Assembly (NCBI GenBank): GCA_945860425.1 | Contig: CAMAQU010000018.1 | Coordinates: forward strand, 1-14,634 | Direction: 5' to 3' | DNA length: 14,634 nucleotides | DNA from: Sphingomonas paucimobilis | GTDB lineage: Bacteria > Pseudomonadota > Alphaproteobacteria > Sphingomonadales > Sphingomonadaceae | In this document: in pieces, positions 1 through 6,547 of the stretch | How the letters are laid out: each line of letters opens with the position of its first letter | Numbering within the stretch: the stretch's first letter is position 1 | The notes under the pieces: generated by a model | Told to the model about the DNA's origin: nothing | Databases searched by the model: none | Seen by the model: the letters and a program-made list of their open reading frames with translations, nothing else | Made by a program: the position numbers and the translations under genes

Positions 1-69
1 AAAGCACTTGCCGGTGAAGCACAGCATCTCCGCCAAAGTGATCCCGAATAAGCGGCAGGCGCAACACTC

Positions 70-549
70 ATGCCCGCCCGCCGGATCAACCCGCGCCTCA
101 TTAAGCTGCATCGGCCCTATAGTGTCGAAGAGGTAGCCCGCACGCTTGGCGTGCACAAGAATTCCGTGCGCGGCTGGATCAACGACGGCCTACCGACCAT
201 TGACCAGTCCCGACCTATGCTAATTTTAGGCCATGAACTTCGCGCATATCTGGAAAGCAAGCGCAAGTTAGCAAAGCGCCCCTGTCCGCCCGGCACGCTA
301 TATTGCTTCAAATGCCGCCGACCGCGCGCGCCTGCCTTGGGAATGGTCGAAGCCACCCACCAGAATGCCACCACAGGCAACCTGACCGCCCTTTGCGAAG
401 GGTGTGGCACCATGATGCATCGCCGCGCCCGTTTGGACGTAATCGGCGCAATCATGCCCAATCTGAACGTCCAAATTAGGGAGGCCGGGTCACGCATATA
501 TGAGCGCCCCGCCGCTTCCCTGAATTGTGACAATCGAAAGGACCAATAG
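70..549 (+). CDS. Small helix-turn-helix protein with C-terminal CxxC pairs, partner of the downstream integrase
   Basis: A 159-residue protein. Residues about 16-42 (YSVEEVARTLGVHKNSVRGWI) have the form of a MerR/excisionase-like helix-turn-helix. The second half carries two CxxC pairs (Cys79/Cys82 and Cys109/Cys112) plus Cys72, consistent with a zinc-ribbon-like fold. It ends 3 bp before the ATG of the tyrosine recombinase at 553, so the two are probably one transcript. By analogy with recombination directionality factors and small regulators next to phage-type integrases, a role in controlling that recombinase is plausible, but this is inference from position and fold. No strong Shine-Dalgarno precedes the ATG at 70; the start was chosen as the first ATG that includes the whole HTH. 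The reading frame and domain logic are solid, the function is not. Confidence 0.75.
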   Translation: MPARRINPRLIKLHRPYSVEEVARTLGVHKNSVRGWINDGLPTIDQSRPMLILGHELRAYLESKRKLAKRPCPPGTLYCFKCRRPRAPALGMVEATHQNATTGNLTALCEGCGTMMHRRARLDVIGAIMPNLNVQIREAGSRIYERPAASLNCDNRKDQ

Positions 550-552
550 ACC

Positions 553-1677
553 ATGGCAAAACACAATGCCGCGAACGCTCGGATCAAGCGCGAATACTTC
601 ATATATCTCAAGGAAGCGCAACGCCGAGATGAAGGGTCAATCGATGCCGTTGCAAAGGCGCTTGCGCGCTTCGAGGAGGCGAACGGCCACAAAGATTTCA
701 AGACTTTTCACAGGGCGCAGGCTGTCGCCTTTAAGCAGAAGCTGGATAAGCAACTGGCTCTGCGCACAGGCAAGCCGCTGAGCCGGGCGACGGTGCATTC
801 GACCCTGTCCGCACTTCGCGCGTTCTTTATCTGGCTGGCGGGGCAGCCCGGCTACAAATCTCGCCTGTCCTATGCTGATGCCGACTATTTCAACCTTGCA
901 GAAAAGGACGTGCGAATTGCCAAAGCAGGACGTCAGAAGTCGTTTCCCTCACTGGACCAAGTCCACCACGTTATCGCCACCATGCCCATCGGCACCCCCA
1001 TTGAAAAGCGCAACCGGGCGTTGGTGGCTTTCGCTCTTCTGACCGGCGCGCGGGATGGGGCGCTGGCATCGTTCCGGCTGAAGCACGTTGATCTTGCTCA
1101 GGGTCGTGTCGATCAAGATGCCCGCGACGTGAAGACTAAGGGCAGCAAGACGTTCACCACTTGGTTTTTCCCAGTTGGCGGCGATGCTCTTAGGATCGTG
1201 CAGGAGTGGTGCCAATACCTTCGCACCAACATGCTTTGGGGAGACGACGATCCACTGTTCCCGCCGACGCAGATTGGTCTCGGCGAAAACGGAGGCTTCA
1301 TACCTGTCGGCTTGCGCCGTGATGAGTGCTGGCAAGGGGCTGGACCAATCCGAGGTATATTCCGCAAGGCGTTTGAAAAGGCTGGCCTGCCCTATTTCAA
1401 CCCACATTCGTTCCGCGATACACTGGTTCAGTTCGGTGAACAGGTTTGCCCGACAATCGAAGCCTTCAAGGCGTGGTCGCAAAACCTTGGACACGAGCGC
1501 GTGATGACAACGCTTACCAGCTACGGTACAGTAGCCCCGCACCGTCAGGCAGAATTGATCCGGGGCATGGGCGGCCAGAAGTCCATGGCGAGCAAACAGT
1601 CTCCGCCAGTTGATCCGGTCCTCGTGGCGCAAGTTCTGGCCGCCATGCAGAATTTACCAGACCAAGGATTAGGCTAA
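553..1677 (+). CDS. Tyrosine recombinase (site-specific integrase) of the island
   Basis: A 374-residue phage-type integrase that would cut and rejoin DNA through a 3'-phosphotyrosine intermediate. Residues about 10-115 form a SAM-like core-binding domain (helical, with a conserved LSALRAFFIWL segment). The catalytic domain follows: Arg167 in TGARDGAL, a beta-hairpin Lys near 194-199, His285-x-x-Arg288 in HSFRD, His314 in LGHERV, and nucleophile Tyr324 in TSYG. All residues of the R-K-H-R-H-Y set are present, so the enzyme looks intact. A Shine-Dalgarno-like AAGGA lies about 11 nt upstream of the ATG. It follows the HTH gene by 3 bp. It converges on a second, unrelated-looking tyrosine recombinase 26 bp away. 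It is not adjacent to the tRNA, so it may serve a nested element or mediate a different event. Target site unknown. Confidence 0.93.
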   Translation: MAKHNAANARIKREYFIYLKEAQRRDEGSIDAVAKALARFEEANGHKDFKTFHRAQAVAFKQKLDKQLALRTGKPLSRATVHSTLSALRAFFIWLAGQPGYKSRLSYADADYFNLAEKDVRIAKAGRQKSFPSLDQVHHVIATMPIGTPIEKRNRALVAFALLTGARDGALASFRLKHVDLAQGRVDQDARDVKTKGSKTFTTWFFPVGGDALRIVQEWCQYLRTNMLWGDDDPLFPPTQIGLGENGGFIPVGLRRDECWQGAGPIRGIFRKAFEKAGLPYFNPHSFRDTLVQFGEQVCPTIEAFKAWSQNLGHERVMTTLTSYGTVAPHRQAELIRGMGGQKSMASKQSPPVDPVLVAQVLAAMQNLPDQGLG

Positions 1678-1680
1678 GGC

Positions 1681-1704
1681 GCTTGGCATTCTGCTTTGCC
1701 AAGC
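1681..1704. terminator. Hairpin between convergent integrase genes
   Basis: A perfect 8-bp inverted repeat, GCTTGGCA (1681-1688) and TGCCAAGC (1697-1704), with an 8-nt loop fills the 26-bp gap between the two convergent recombinase genes and touches the stop codon of the minus-strand one. There is no strong T-tract on either side. Placement suggests a bidirectional transcription end, but efficient intrinsic termination is not assured. Confidence 0.5.
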
Positions 1705-2930
1705 TATCCCGTCTTCGTGCCGAGCATCGGCGCCACATTGTCCTTGCAGACCAAACCGCTCGCGCAATAGCGACCCCAAGTTTCCATGAGTTGCACGCGA
1801 GCGCCAGGCTGGCCCTGAGTGCCTAGATAAGTCGTTCGGCGATAGGCCGCCTGCACAGCGTCGGGGGTCTTGTGCGCCAGCGCTGCCTCTACAACGGCAT
1901 CGGGGAAGCCTTCATTGGCGGCCCAATCCGTAAATGTGGAGCGGAAACCGTGAACGTGAAACGGTTCGGCCATATCACGCAGCACCTTCAGCAACGTCAT
2001 ATCTGACATCGGTTTGCCAGTCGCACCGGGAAAGACGACATCCGTTCCTGTTAGTTTAAGGGCGGCTGCCTTCGCAAGCACCGCAAAGGCTGCCTCTGAC
2101 AGCGGAACAATGTGCGCCTTGCCCCGCTTCATATGGTCGGCGGGTACAGCCCACATTCGACCTTCAAGGTCAAATTCTTCCCAAGTCGCCAACCGGATCT
2201 CTTGCGAACGAGCACCGGTCAGTATGAGCAGTTCCAGCGCCAACTTTCCATATGATGGTTTGCGCCGCAACGCGGTTATGAAGTTGGGCAGCACGACATA
2301 TGGCATTGCCTTTCGGTTTTCCCGCGCCTTCACTTGCCGAGGCAGACCCCGTCCAGCTTTTAGGCTGCCGTTGCCAGATGGCGCTTCGCGGGAGCGCCAG
2401 CCCTTGGCGTGTGCAAAATCAAGCACAGCGCAAATCCGGTTGCGCACCTGACGGGCGGTTTCGGGAATTTCCTGCCAGATAGGCGTCAGCACTGTGATGA
2501 TGTCAGCGGCAGTTATTGCCCCAGCGGCTATATTGCCTAGTTTGGGGAAGGCATAGTTTTCTAAGCTGGCAAGCCACTGGCGCGCATAGACGGTGCTTTT
2601 CCAGCCCGCCTCGTTCTCCATATGATATTGACGGGCGGCGAATTGGAAGGTCACTTTTGCGGCCGCTTCATCCTTCTTTTCGGCCAGAACGTCACGACGG
2701 TCGATCTTGATTGCCCTGCGAACCCCGCTGGCCTTCTGTCGGGCCTCTGCAAGCGGTAGCAGTTTGGCACTGCCCAGACCAATATCCTGCCGTTTGCCGT
2801 CACGCTGGAGGCGCAACATCCAGTAAGCGCCGCCCCGCTTATCTACTTTTAGGAACAGCCCTTCCCCGTCTTGATAAGTACCGGGATTCGCCAAAGCCGC
2901 TTTGACCGCCACCGCCGTAAGCTTACCCAT
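1704..2930 (-). CDS. P4-type tyrosine recombinase adjacent to tRNA-Tyr (island integrase)
   Basis: A 408-residue integrase of the P4/CP4-57 type. Residues 1-85 form the DUF4102-like arm-binding domain (LTAVAVKAALANPGTYQDGEGLFLKV..., then YWMLRLQRDGKRQDIGLGS). A core-binding domain covers about 95-195. The catalytic domain has Arg241 (TGARSQEIR), Lys268/271 (HMKRGKAHIVPLS), His327-x-x-Arg330 (HGFRSTF), His353 (LAHKTPDAV) and Tyr363 (AAYRR), so it looks fully functional. The ATG at 2930 is preferred over an upstream TTG at 2972 because MGKLTAVAVK is the normal start of this domain. It is transcribed away from the tRNA-Tyr 3' end about 200 bp upstream, the standard arrangement for tRNA-targeting island integrases. 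A TTACCCCCACA repeat begins 4 bp upstream of the start codon, so the integrase or an excisionase may repress its own gene. Confidence 0.94.
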   Translation of the reverse strand: MGKLTAVAVKAALANPGTYQDGEGLFLKVDKRGGAYWMLRLQRDGKRQDIGLGSAKLLPLAEARQKASGVRRAIKIDRRDVLAEKKDEAAAKVTFQFAARQYHMENEAGWKSTVYARQWLASLENYAFPKLGNIAAGAITAADIITVLTPIWQEIPETARQVRNRICAVLDFAHAKGWRSREAPSGNGSLKAGRGLPRQVKARENRKAMPYVVLPNFITALRRKPSYGKLALELLILTGARSQEIRLATWEEFDLEGRMWAVPADHMKRGKAHIVPLSEAAFAVLAKAAALKLTGTDVVFPGATGKPMSDMTLLKVLRDMAEPFHVHGFRSTFTDWAANEGFPDAVVEAALAHKTPDAVQAAYRRTTYLGTQGQPGARVQLMETWGRYCASGLVCKDNVAPMLGTKTG

Positions 2931-2934
2931 CCTT

Positions 2935-3013
2935 TTACCCCCACACTTTCCCCTCCGGTTTCGAGAGGTCAATATGTGGGGGTAAGTCGATTTACCCCCA
3001 CATTACCCCCACA
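2935..3013. promoter_or_regulatory. Cluster of four 11-bp repeats: candidate integrase arm-type sites
   Basis: The motif TTACCCCCACA occurs at 2935-2945, 2992-3002 and 3003-3013 in one orientation, and inverted at 2975-2985. The inverted copy and its neighbour form a perfect 12-bp palindrome (ATGTGGGGGTAA at 2974-2985 with TTACCCCCACAT at 2992-3003, 6-nt spacer). The last two copies are back to back with no gap. All lie between the integrase start and the tRNA 3' end, where arm-type sites of lambda/P4-type integrases sit. The proximal copy overlaps the expected ribosome-binding region of the integrase gene. The repeats are seen directly; arm-site function is inferred. Confidence 0.65.
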
Positions 3014-3127
3014 CTGCGCTCCGGTTGCAGGCAAACAGCGGCGAACACAGGGGAACGATTGCGGCGATGATACGCTTTGTTTTCTGGGATTTCTACGAAT
3101 TTCAGCGAACATCCCCGAATAGGGATT

Positions 3128-3213
3128 TGGTGGACAGGGCTGGATTCGAACCAGCGTACGCTTGCGCGGGCAGATTTACAGTCTGCTGCCTTTAACCACT
3201 CGGCCACCTGTCC
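3128..3213 (-). tRNA. tRNA-Tyr (anticodon GTA), with encoded CCA; island attachment site
   Basis: The 86-nt class II tRNA folds cleanly on the minus strand: acceptor stem GGACAGG/CCTGTCC with discriminator A and a genome-encoded CCA (3128-3130), anticodon stem GCAGA/TCTGC with loop CTGTAAA (anticodon GTA, Tyr), a long variable arm, and T-arm GCTGG-TTCGAAT-CCAGC. The 3' end points at the P4-type integrase, so the 3' half is the likely attB core and the gene has been kept intact at this junction. No second copy of the T-arm/acceptor segment was seen elsewhere in the window, so the other att site must lie to the left of position 1. Confidence 0.95.
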
Positions 3214-3290
3214 CCAGGCGTTGCGATCCAGCGATTGCGGCTGGTCGCGAGACGCGCCCAATGGCGAAGCCGCGCCGCGCTGTCAATGCG

Positions 3291-3959
3291 TCAGTCGTGG
3301 ATCACGAGCCATTCGTCCACTGGCGCACGGTTGGCGCGCAGGTTGTTCGCCGGATTGTTGGGATCTTTGTAGCCAATCGACATGCCCGTCCACAGAATGC
3401 GATCCTCGGGCAGGTTCAAAAAATCCCCAATGGTCTTGGGATAGATCGACCAGCATTCCTGTGGGCAGCTATCGAGTCCGGCTTCACACAGGAGCAGCAT
3501 GATCGAATTCAACAGCGCCCCAGAATCGGCCCATTGCGGCGGCTCCATCTGTCGATCGAGCGAAATAAACAGGGCGACGGGCGCGCCGAAAAATTGAAAA
3601 TTGTTAAAAAACCATCGGCCCCGACCGGCCTTATCCTCGCGCGGAATGCCAATGGAGCTGTAGAGCATTTCTCCCACTTCGGCGCGGCGCGTGGCATAGG
3701 GATTTTTCAGTTCTAGCGGATAAACATTATATTCCGGAGCTTCCATTTGCCCACCTGCGGCTAGCTTTTCCGCCATGATCGCCTTGAGTTTCGCCATGGG
3801 TTCGCCATGCACAATATCGACATGCCAAGGTTGCAGATTGCCGCCGCTTGCGGCGCGCGACGCCCGAGTGACCACATCCTTTATCAGAGAAACATCGACC
3901 GGCTTGTCTAGAAAGCCCCGCACAGACCGACGATACTCAATCGCTTCAGAAACGTTCAT
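3291..3959 (-). CDS. Nitroreductase-family FMN-dependent oxidoreductase
   Basis: A 222-residue protein with the nitroreductase fold. N-terminal RRSVRGF (residues 10-16) gives the FMN phosphate contacts, SGGNLQPWHV (38-47) the flavin-ribityl loop, and a C-terminal GYKDPNNPANNLRANR segment is typical of the family. Such enzymes transfer hydride from NAD(P)H to nitro groups, quinones or enoates through a dimeric FMN site in the cytosol. The ATG at 3959 has a good AAAGGGA Shine-Dalgarno 6 nt upstream. It is divergent from the thiolase operon across a 104-bp region with a palindrome, so it may be co-controlled with acyl-CoA catabolism. The natural substrate is unknown; ene-reduction or dehydrogenation of a CoA intermediate is possible but unproven. 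Confidence 0.88.
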   Translation of the reverse strand: MNVSEAIEYRRSVRGFLDKPVDVSLIKDVVTRASRAASGGNLQPWHVDIVHGEPMAKLKAIMAEKLAAGGQMEAPEYNVYPLELKNPYATRRAEVGEMLYSSIGIPREDKAGRGRWFFNNFQFFGAPVALFISLDRQMEPPQWADSGALLNSIMLLLCEAGLDSCPQECWSIYPKTIGDFLNLPEDRILWTGMSIGYKDPNNPANNLRANRAPVDEWLVIHD

Positions 3960-3995
3960 GCTAAATCCCTTTTCACCCGATCATAAGGCCACAAG

Positions 3996-4032
3996 TTTCC
4001 CTTGCCGTAAACGTCAATTTGGGCAAGGGAAA
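3996..4032. promoter_or_regulatory. 11-bp perfect inverted repeat in the divergent nitroreductase/thiolase promoter
   Basis: TTTCCCTTGCC (3996-4006) and GGCAAGGGAAA (4022-4032) are exact reverse complements separated by 15 nt. The element sits centrally in the 104-bp region between two divergent start codons, where an operator for both genes would lie. The left arm overlaps the ACGT-type box at 4002-4017. It could be an operator or form a 5'-UTR hairpin; no T-tract follows, so a terminator is unlikely. Confidence 0.5.
4002..4017. promoter_or_regulatory. Candidate LiuR-like (MerR family) operator, copy 1
   Basis: TTGCCGTAAACGTCAA fits the palindrome TTGACGT-NN-ACGTCAA except at one position. 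A related palindrome occurs in the other divergent promoter at 9549-9564. Sites built around two ACGT half-sites are described for LiuR, a MerR-family regulator of branched-chain amino acid and acyl-CoA catabolism in proteobacteria. The match to that regulator is from memory and not computed. Confidence 0.45.
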
Positions 4033-4063
4033 TGCCAACTCAACCAGACAAGAGGAATGATTC

Positions 4064-5236
4064 ATGGCCACAGCCTATATCGTTGATGCTGTTCGCACTG
4101 CTGGCGGTCGCCGCGGTGGAAAGCTTGCCAGTTGGCACCCTGTTGATCTTGCCGCAGCAACACTCGATGCACTGGTCGCCCGGTCTGGCATCGATGGCAC
4201 GAAGGTCGACGATGTCATTATGGGCTGTGTGACGCAGGCGGGTCAGCAGGCCATGCAAGTGGGTCGCAATGCGGTCCTGGCGGCCAAGAACCTGCCCGAC
4301 AGCGTGCCCGCCGTCACCATTGATCGCCAGTGCGGATCCTCGCAACAGGCCATGCAGTTTGCAGCACAGGCCGTCATGTCTGGCACGATGGATGTGGTGA
4401 TTGCTGCAGGCGTCGAATCGATGACGCGCGTCCCCATGGGTTCCAACGCCATGTTCCACATGAAGGAAGGCCTAGGACATTATAAATCCCAGCGGCTGGA
4501 CGAAAAATATCCCGGCATCATGTTCAGCCAGTTCATGGGCGCGGAAATGATCGTTAAGAAGCACGGCTTCACCAAGGATGTGCTTGATCAGTTCGCCTTG
4601 AACAGCCACCAAAAGGCGATTGCAGCAACCCATGCGGGTCTATTCGACCATGAAATTGTGTCCCTTGACGTGGAAACGCCAGAAGGCACGATTCAGCACA
4701 AGATCGACGAAGGCATTCGCTTCGATGCGACGTTAGAAGGCATTGCTGGCGTCAAGCTCTTGCAGGAAGGCGGGGCGCTGACAGCTGCCTCTTCATCGCA
4801 GATTTGTGATGGGGCATCCGCCGTTCTGATTGTGTCGGAACAGGCGCTCAAAGAACATGGCCTCACGCCTATTGCGCGCATCCATAATCTCACCGTCACT
4901 GCGGGCGACCCAGTTATCATGCTGGAAGAGCCGCTCTTTGCCACAGACCGCGCCTTGCAGCGCGCTGGCATGAAGATCAGCGAGATTGACGCTTTTGAAG
5001 TCAACGAAGCTTTTGCGTCCGTTCCTCTGGCTTGGCTCAAGCATACGGGTGCTGATCCTGAAAAGCTCAACATGCATGGCGGCGCAATTGCGCTTGGCCA
5101 CCCCTTGGGCGCATCGGGCACGAAGTTGATGGCGACATTGCTCAACGTGCTGAAGGCCAAGGGCGGCAAATATGGGTTGCAGACAATGTGCGAAGGCGGC
5201 GGCGTTGCCAACGTCACCATCGTCGAGCGCCTCTAA
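4064..5236 (+). CDS. Thiolase (acetyl-CoA C-acyltransferase), FadA5/FadA6-like
   Basis: A 390-residue thiolase that splits a 3-ketoacyl-CoA with CoA to release acetyl-CoA, or runs the reverse Claisen reaction. The nucleophile is Cys90 in DRQCGSSQQA. The C-terminal active-site motifs NEAFAS, GGAIALGHPLGASG (His346) and CEGGG (Cys376) are all present, and the length is standard. The DRQCGSSQQA block and VDAVRT start resemble the thiolases of actinobacterial sterol catabolism (FadA5/FadA6 type), though similar proteins occur widely in sphingomonads, so the substrate is open. Shine-Dalgarno AGAGGA precedes the ATG. It is first in an operon with the SDR at 5269 and probably supplies the last step of the beta-oxidation-like cycle encoded here. 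Confidence 0.93.
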   Translation: MATAYIVDAVRTAGGRRGGKLASWHPVDLAAATLDALVARSGIDGTKVDDVIMGCVTQAGQQAMQVGRNAVLAAKNLPDSVPAVTIDRQCGSSQQAMQFAAQAVMSGTMDVVIAAGVESMTRVPMGSNAMFHMKEGLGHYKSQRLDEKYPGIMFSQFMGAEMIVKKHGFTKDVLDQFALNSHQKAIAATHAGLFDHEIVSLDVETPEGTIQHKIDEGIRFDATLEGIAGVKLLQEGGALTAASSSQICDGASAVLIVSEQALKEHGLTPIARIHNLTVTAGDPVIMLEEPLFATDRALQRAGMKISEIDAFEVNEAFASVPLAWLKHTGADPEKLNMHGGAIALGHPLGASGTKLMATLLNVLKAKGGKYGLQTMCEGGGVANVTIVERL

Positions 5237-5268
5237 ATTCAACGTCTCAATAGAAAAGGAATAGGTTC

Positions 5269-6051
5269 ATGAAACTCGACTCTTCAGTTTCCGCTGTCAT
5301 CACAGGCGGTGCATCCGGGCTTGGCGCGGCAACAGCGCGCGCGCTGGCTGCAAAGGGCGTGAAAGTCGCCATCTTTGACCTTCAGGCCGAAAAGGGCGAA
5401 GCCCTTGCCAAGGAACTGGGCGGCGTGTTCTGCGAAGTGAATGTGACGGACGACGCCTCTGTCGATGCTGGCTTTGCAAAGTCCCGCGCGGCCATCGGCC
5501 AAGAGCGCATTCTTGTGAACTGCGCAGGCACTGGCAATGCGATCAAGACGGCCAGCCGCTCCAAGGAAGATGGCTCGATCAAGCACTTCCCGCTCGATGC
5601 CTTTAACTGGATTGTTCAGATCAACCTCGTCGGCACGTTCCGCTGCATCGCCAAGTCGGCCGCGGGCATGATGACGCTTCCGGCAATGGAAGATGGGGAA
5701 CGTGGCGCCATCGTCAACACCGCTTCAGTTGCGGCTGAAGACGGCCAAATGGGTCAGGCCGCTTATTCTGCGTCCAAGGGTGGCGTGGTTGGCATGACGC
5801 TTCCCATCGCCCGCGATCTTGCGAGCGAAAACATCCGCGTCAACACCATCCTGCCGGGTATTTTTGACACGCCGTTGCTGGCTGGTGCGCCGCAAAATGT
5901 GCGCGATGCGCTGGGGGCTACCGTGCTCAATCCAAAGCGCCTCGGCCAACCGGTGGAATATGCCAATCTTGCCATGTGCATGATCGAAAATGGCTATTTC
6001 AACGGTGAAGATGTCCGCCTCGACGGCGGCATCCGCATGTCGCCACGCTGA
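5269..6051 (+). CDS. SDR dehydrogenase, HSD10 / 3-hydroxyacyl-CoA dehydrogenase type
   Basis: A 260-residue short-chain dehydrogenase with an N-terminal ITGGASGLG cofactor motif (11-19), Asp37 ending the second beta strand (favours NAD(H)), an NCAG motif near 84-87, and the catalytic triad Ser153, Tyr166, Lys170 (YSASK). The extended insert around 90-110 and the GAIVNTASVAAEDGQMGQ block are typical of the HSD17B10-type enzymes that oxidise 3-hydroxyacyl-CoA. AAGGA lies about 8 nt before the ATG, 32 bp after the thiolase stop, so the two are co-transcribed. The order thiolase-dehydrogenase fits consecutive steps (3-hydroxy to 3-keto, then thiolysis). A strong terminator follows at 6069. Confidence 0.9.
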   Translation: MKLDSSVSAVITGGASGLGAATARALAAKGVKVAIFDLQAEKGEALAKELGGVFCEVNVTDDASVDAGFAKSRAAIGQERILVNCAGTGNAIKTASRSKEDGSIKHFPLDAFNWIVQINLVGTFRCIAKSAAGMMTLPAMEDGERGAIVNTASVAAEDGQMGQAAYSASKGGVVGMTLPIARDLASENIRVNTILPGIFDTPLLAGAPQNVRDALGATVLNPKRLGQPVEYANLAMCMIENGYFNGEDVRLDGGIRMSPR

Positions 6052-6068
6052 TCTGAAAAAGAGGAGAC

Positions 6069-6098
6069 GGCCCCTTCGCTAAACGGAGGGGCCTTTTT
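6069..6098 (+). terminator. Rho-independent terminator after the thiolase-SDR operon
   Basis: GGCCCCTTCG (6069-6078) pairs with CGGAGGGGCC (6084-6093) with one G-T wobble and a 5-nt loop, followed by TTTTT (6094-6098). The next ATG is at 6101. The 3' arm contains GGAGGGG, which is 9 nt before that ATG and may double as its Shine-Dalgarno. Confidence 0.85.
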
Positions 6099-6100
6099 CT

Positions 6101-6538
6101 ATGCCTAAGCCCCTGCCCCATCGCCTTGATCCGACGACCTATCCTGTATCCATGACGGCGCAGACGCGCTTTCAAGACATGGATATCAATGGCCATTTGA
6201 ACAACGTCGCCTTTGCCGCGCTGTTCGAAAATGCCCGCGTCCAGCTCAACCGCAATGTCCGCCCTTGGGCAGATCGCCCTGCCAATGAGCGGACAATGGT
6301 GGCGGCAGTCGAGATCAACTATCTGCGCGAGGGCAATTATCCGGATGATATAATTGTCTGTTCCGGCATTGGCCGGATCGGCACCTCAAGCTGGACGATT
6401 GAGCAGGCGATGTTCCAGAACGGCGAGTGCATCGCGACATGCGACACAGTCGTTGTGTGCCGCACCGACAATCAGGCCAAGCCACTGCGCGCAGAGATAG
6501 TCGACGGATTGACCGCGCAGATAGTGCGACAGGTTTAA
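6101..6538 (+). CDS. Acyl-CoA thioesterase, 4HBT-type hotdog fold
   Basis: A 145-residue single hotdog domain. The RFQDMDINGHLNN motif (24-35) carries Asp28, equivalent to the catalytic Asp17 of 4-hydroxybenzoyl-CoA thioesterase, and the HLNN that caps the CoA site. Predicted to hydrolyse acyl-CoA to acid and CoA in the cytosol. Two starts compete: the ATG at 6101, with a GGAGGGG sequence 9 nt upstream that lies in the arm of the preceding terminator, and an ATG at 6152 with no visible Shine-Dalgarno. The upstream one keeps a family-like N-terminus (RLDPTTYPV) and is preferred. The gene is convergent with the crotonase at 6548 with only 9 bp between. Confidence 0.85.
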   Translation: MPKPLPHRLDPTTYPVSMTAQTRFQDMDINGHLNNVAFAALFENARVQLNRNVRPWADRPANERTMVAAVEINYLREGNYPDDIIVCSGIGRIGTSSWTIEQAMFQNGECIATCDTVVVCRTDNQAKPLRAEIVDGLTAQIVRQV

Positions 6539-6547
6539 CCGCCAGAT

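Noticed and set aside
1..51. Open frame ending KALAGEAQHLRQSDPE at a TAA (49-51), perhaps the tail of a gene entering from the left
   Set aside because: Too short to identify, and a second frame is also open through this stretch, so no gene is called.
2992..3261. Minus-strand ORF with VAEWLKAADCKSARASVRWFESSPVHQ
   Set aside because: It is the tRNA-Tyr sequence translated in sense; the tRNA fold explains the conservation.
3077..3502. Plus-strand ORF containing LDSNQRTLARADLQSAAFNHSAT
   Set aside because: This is the antisense translation of the tRNA-Tyr gene, a well-known spurious protein class; the rest is antisense to the nitroreductase.
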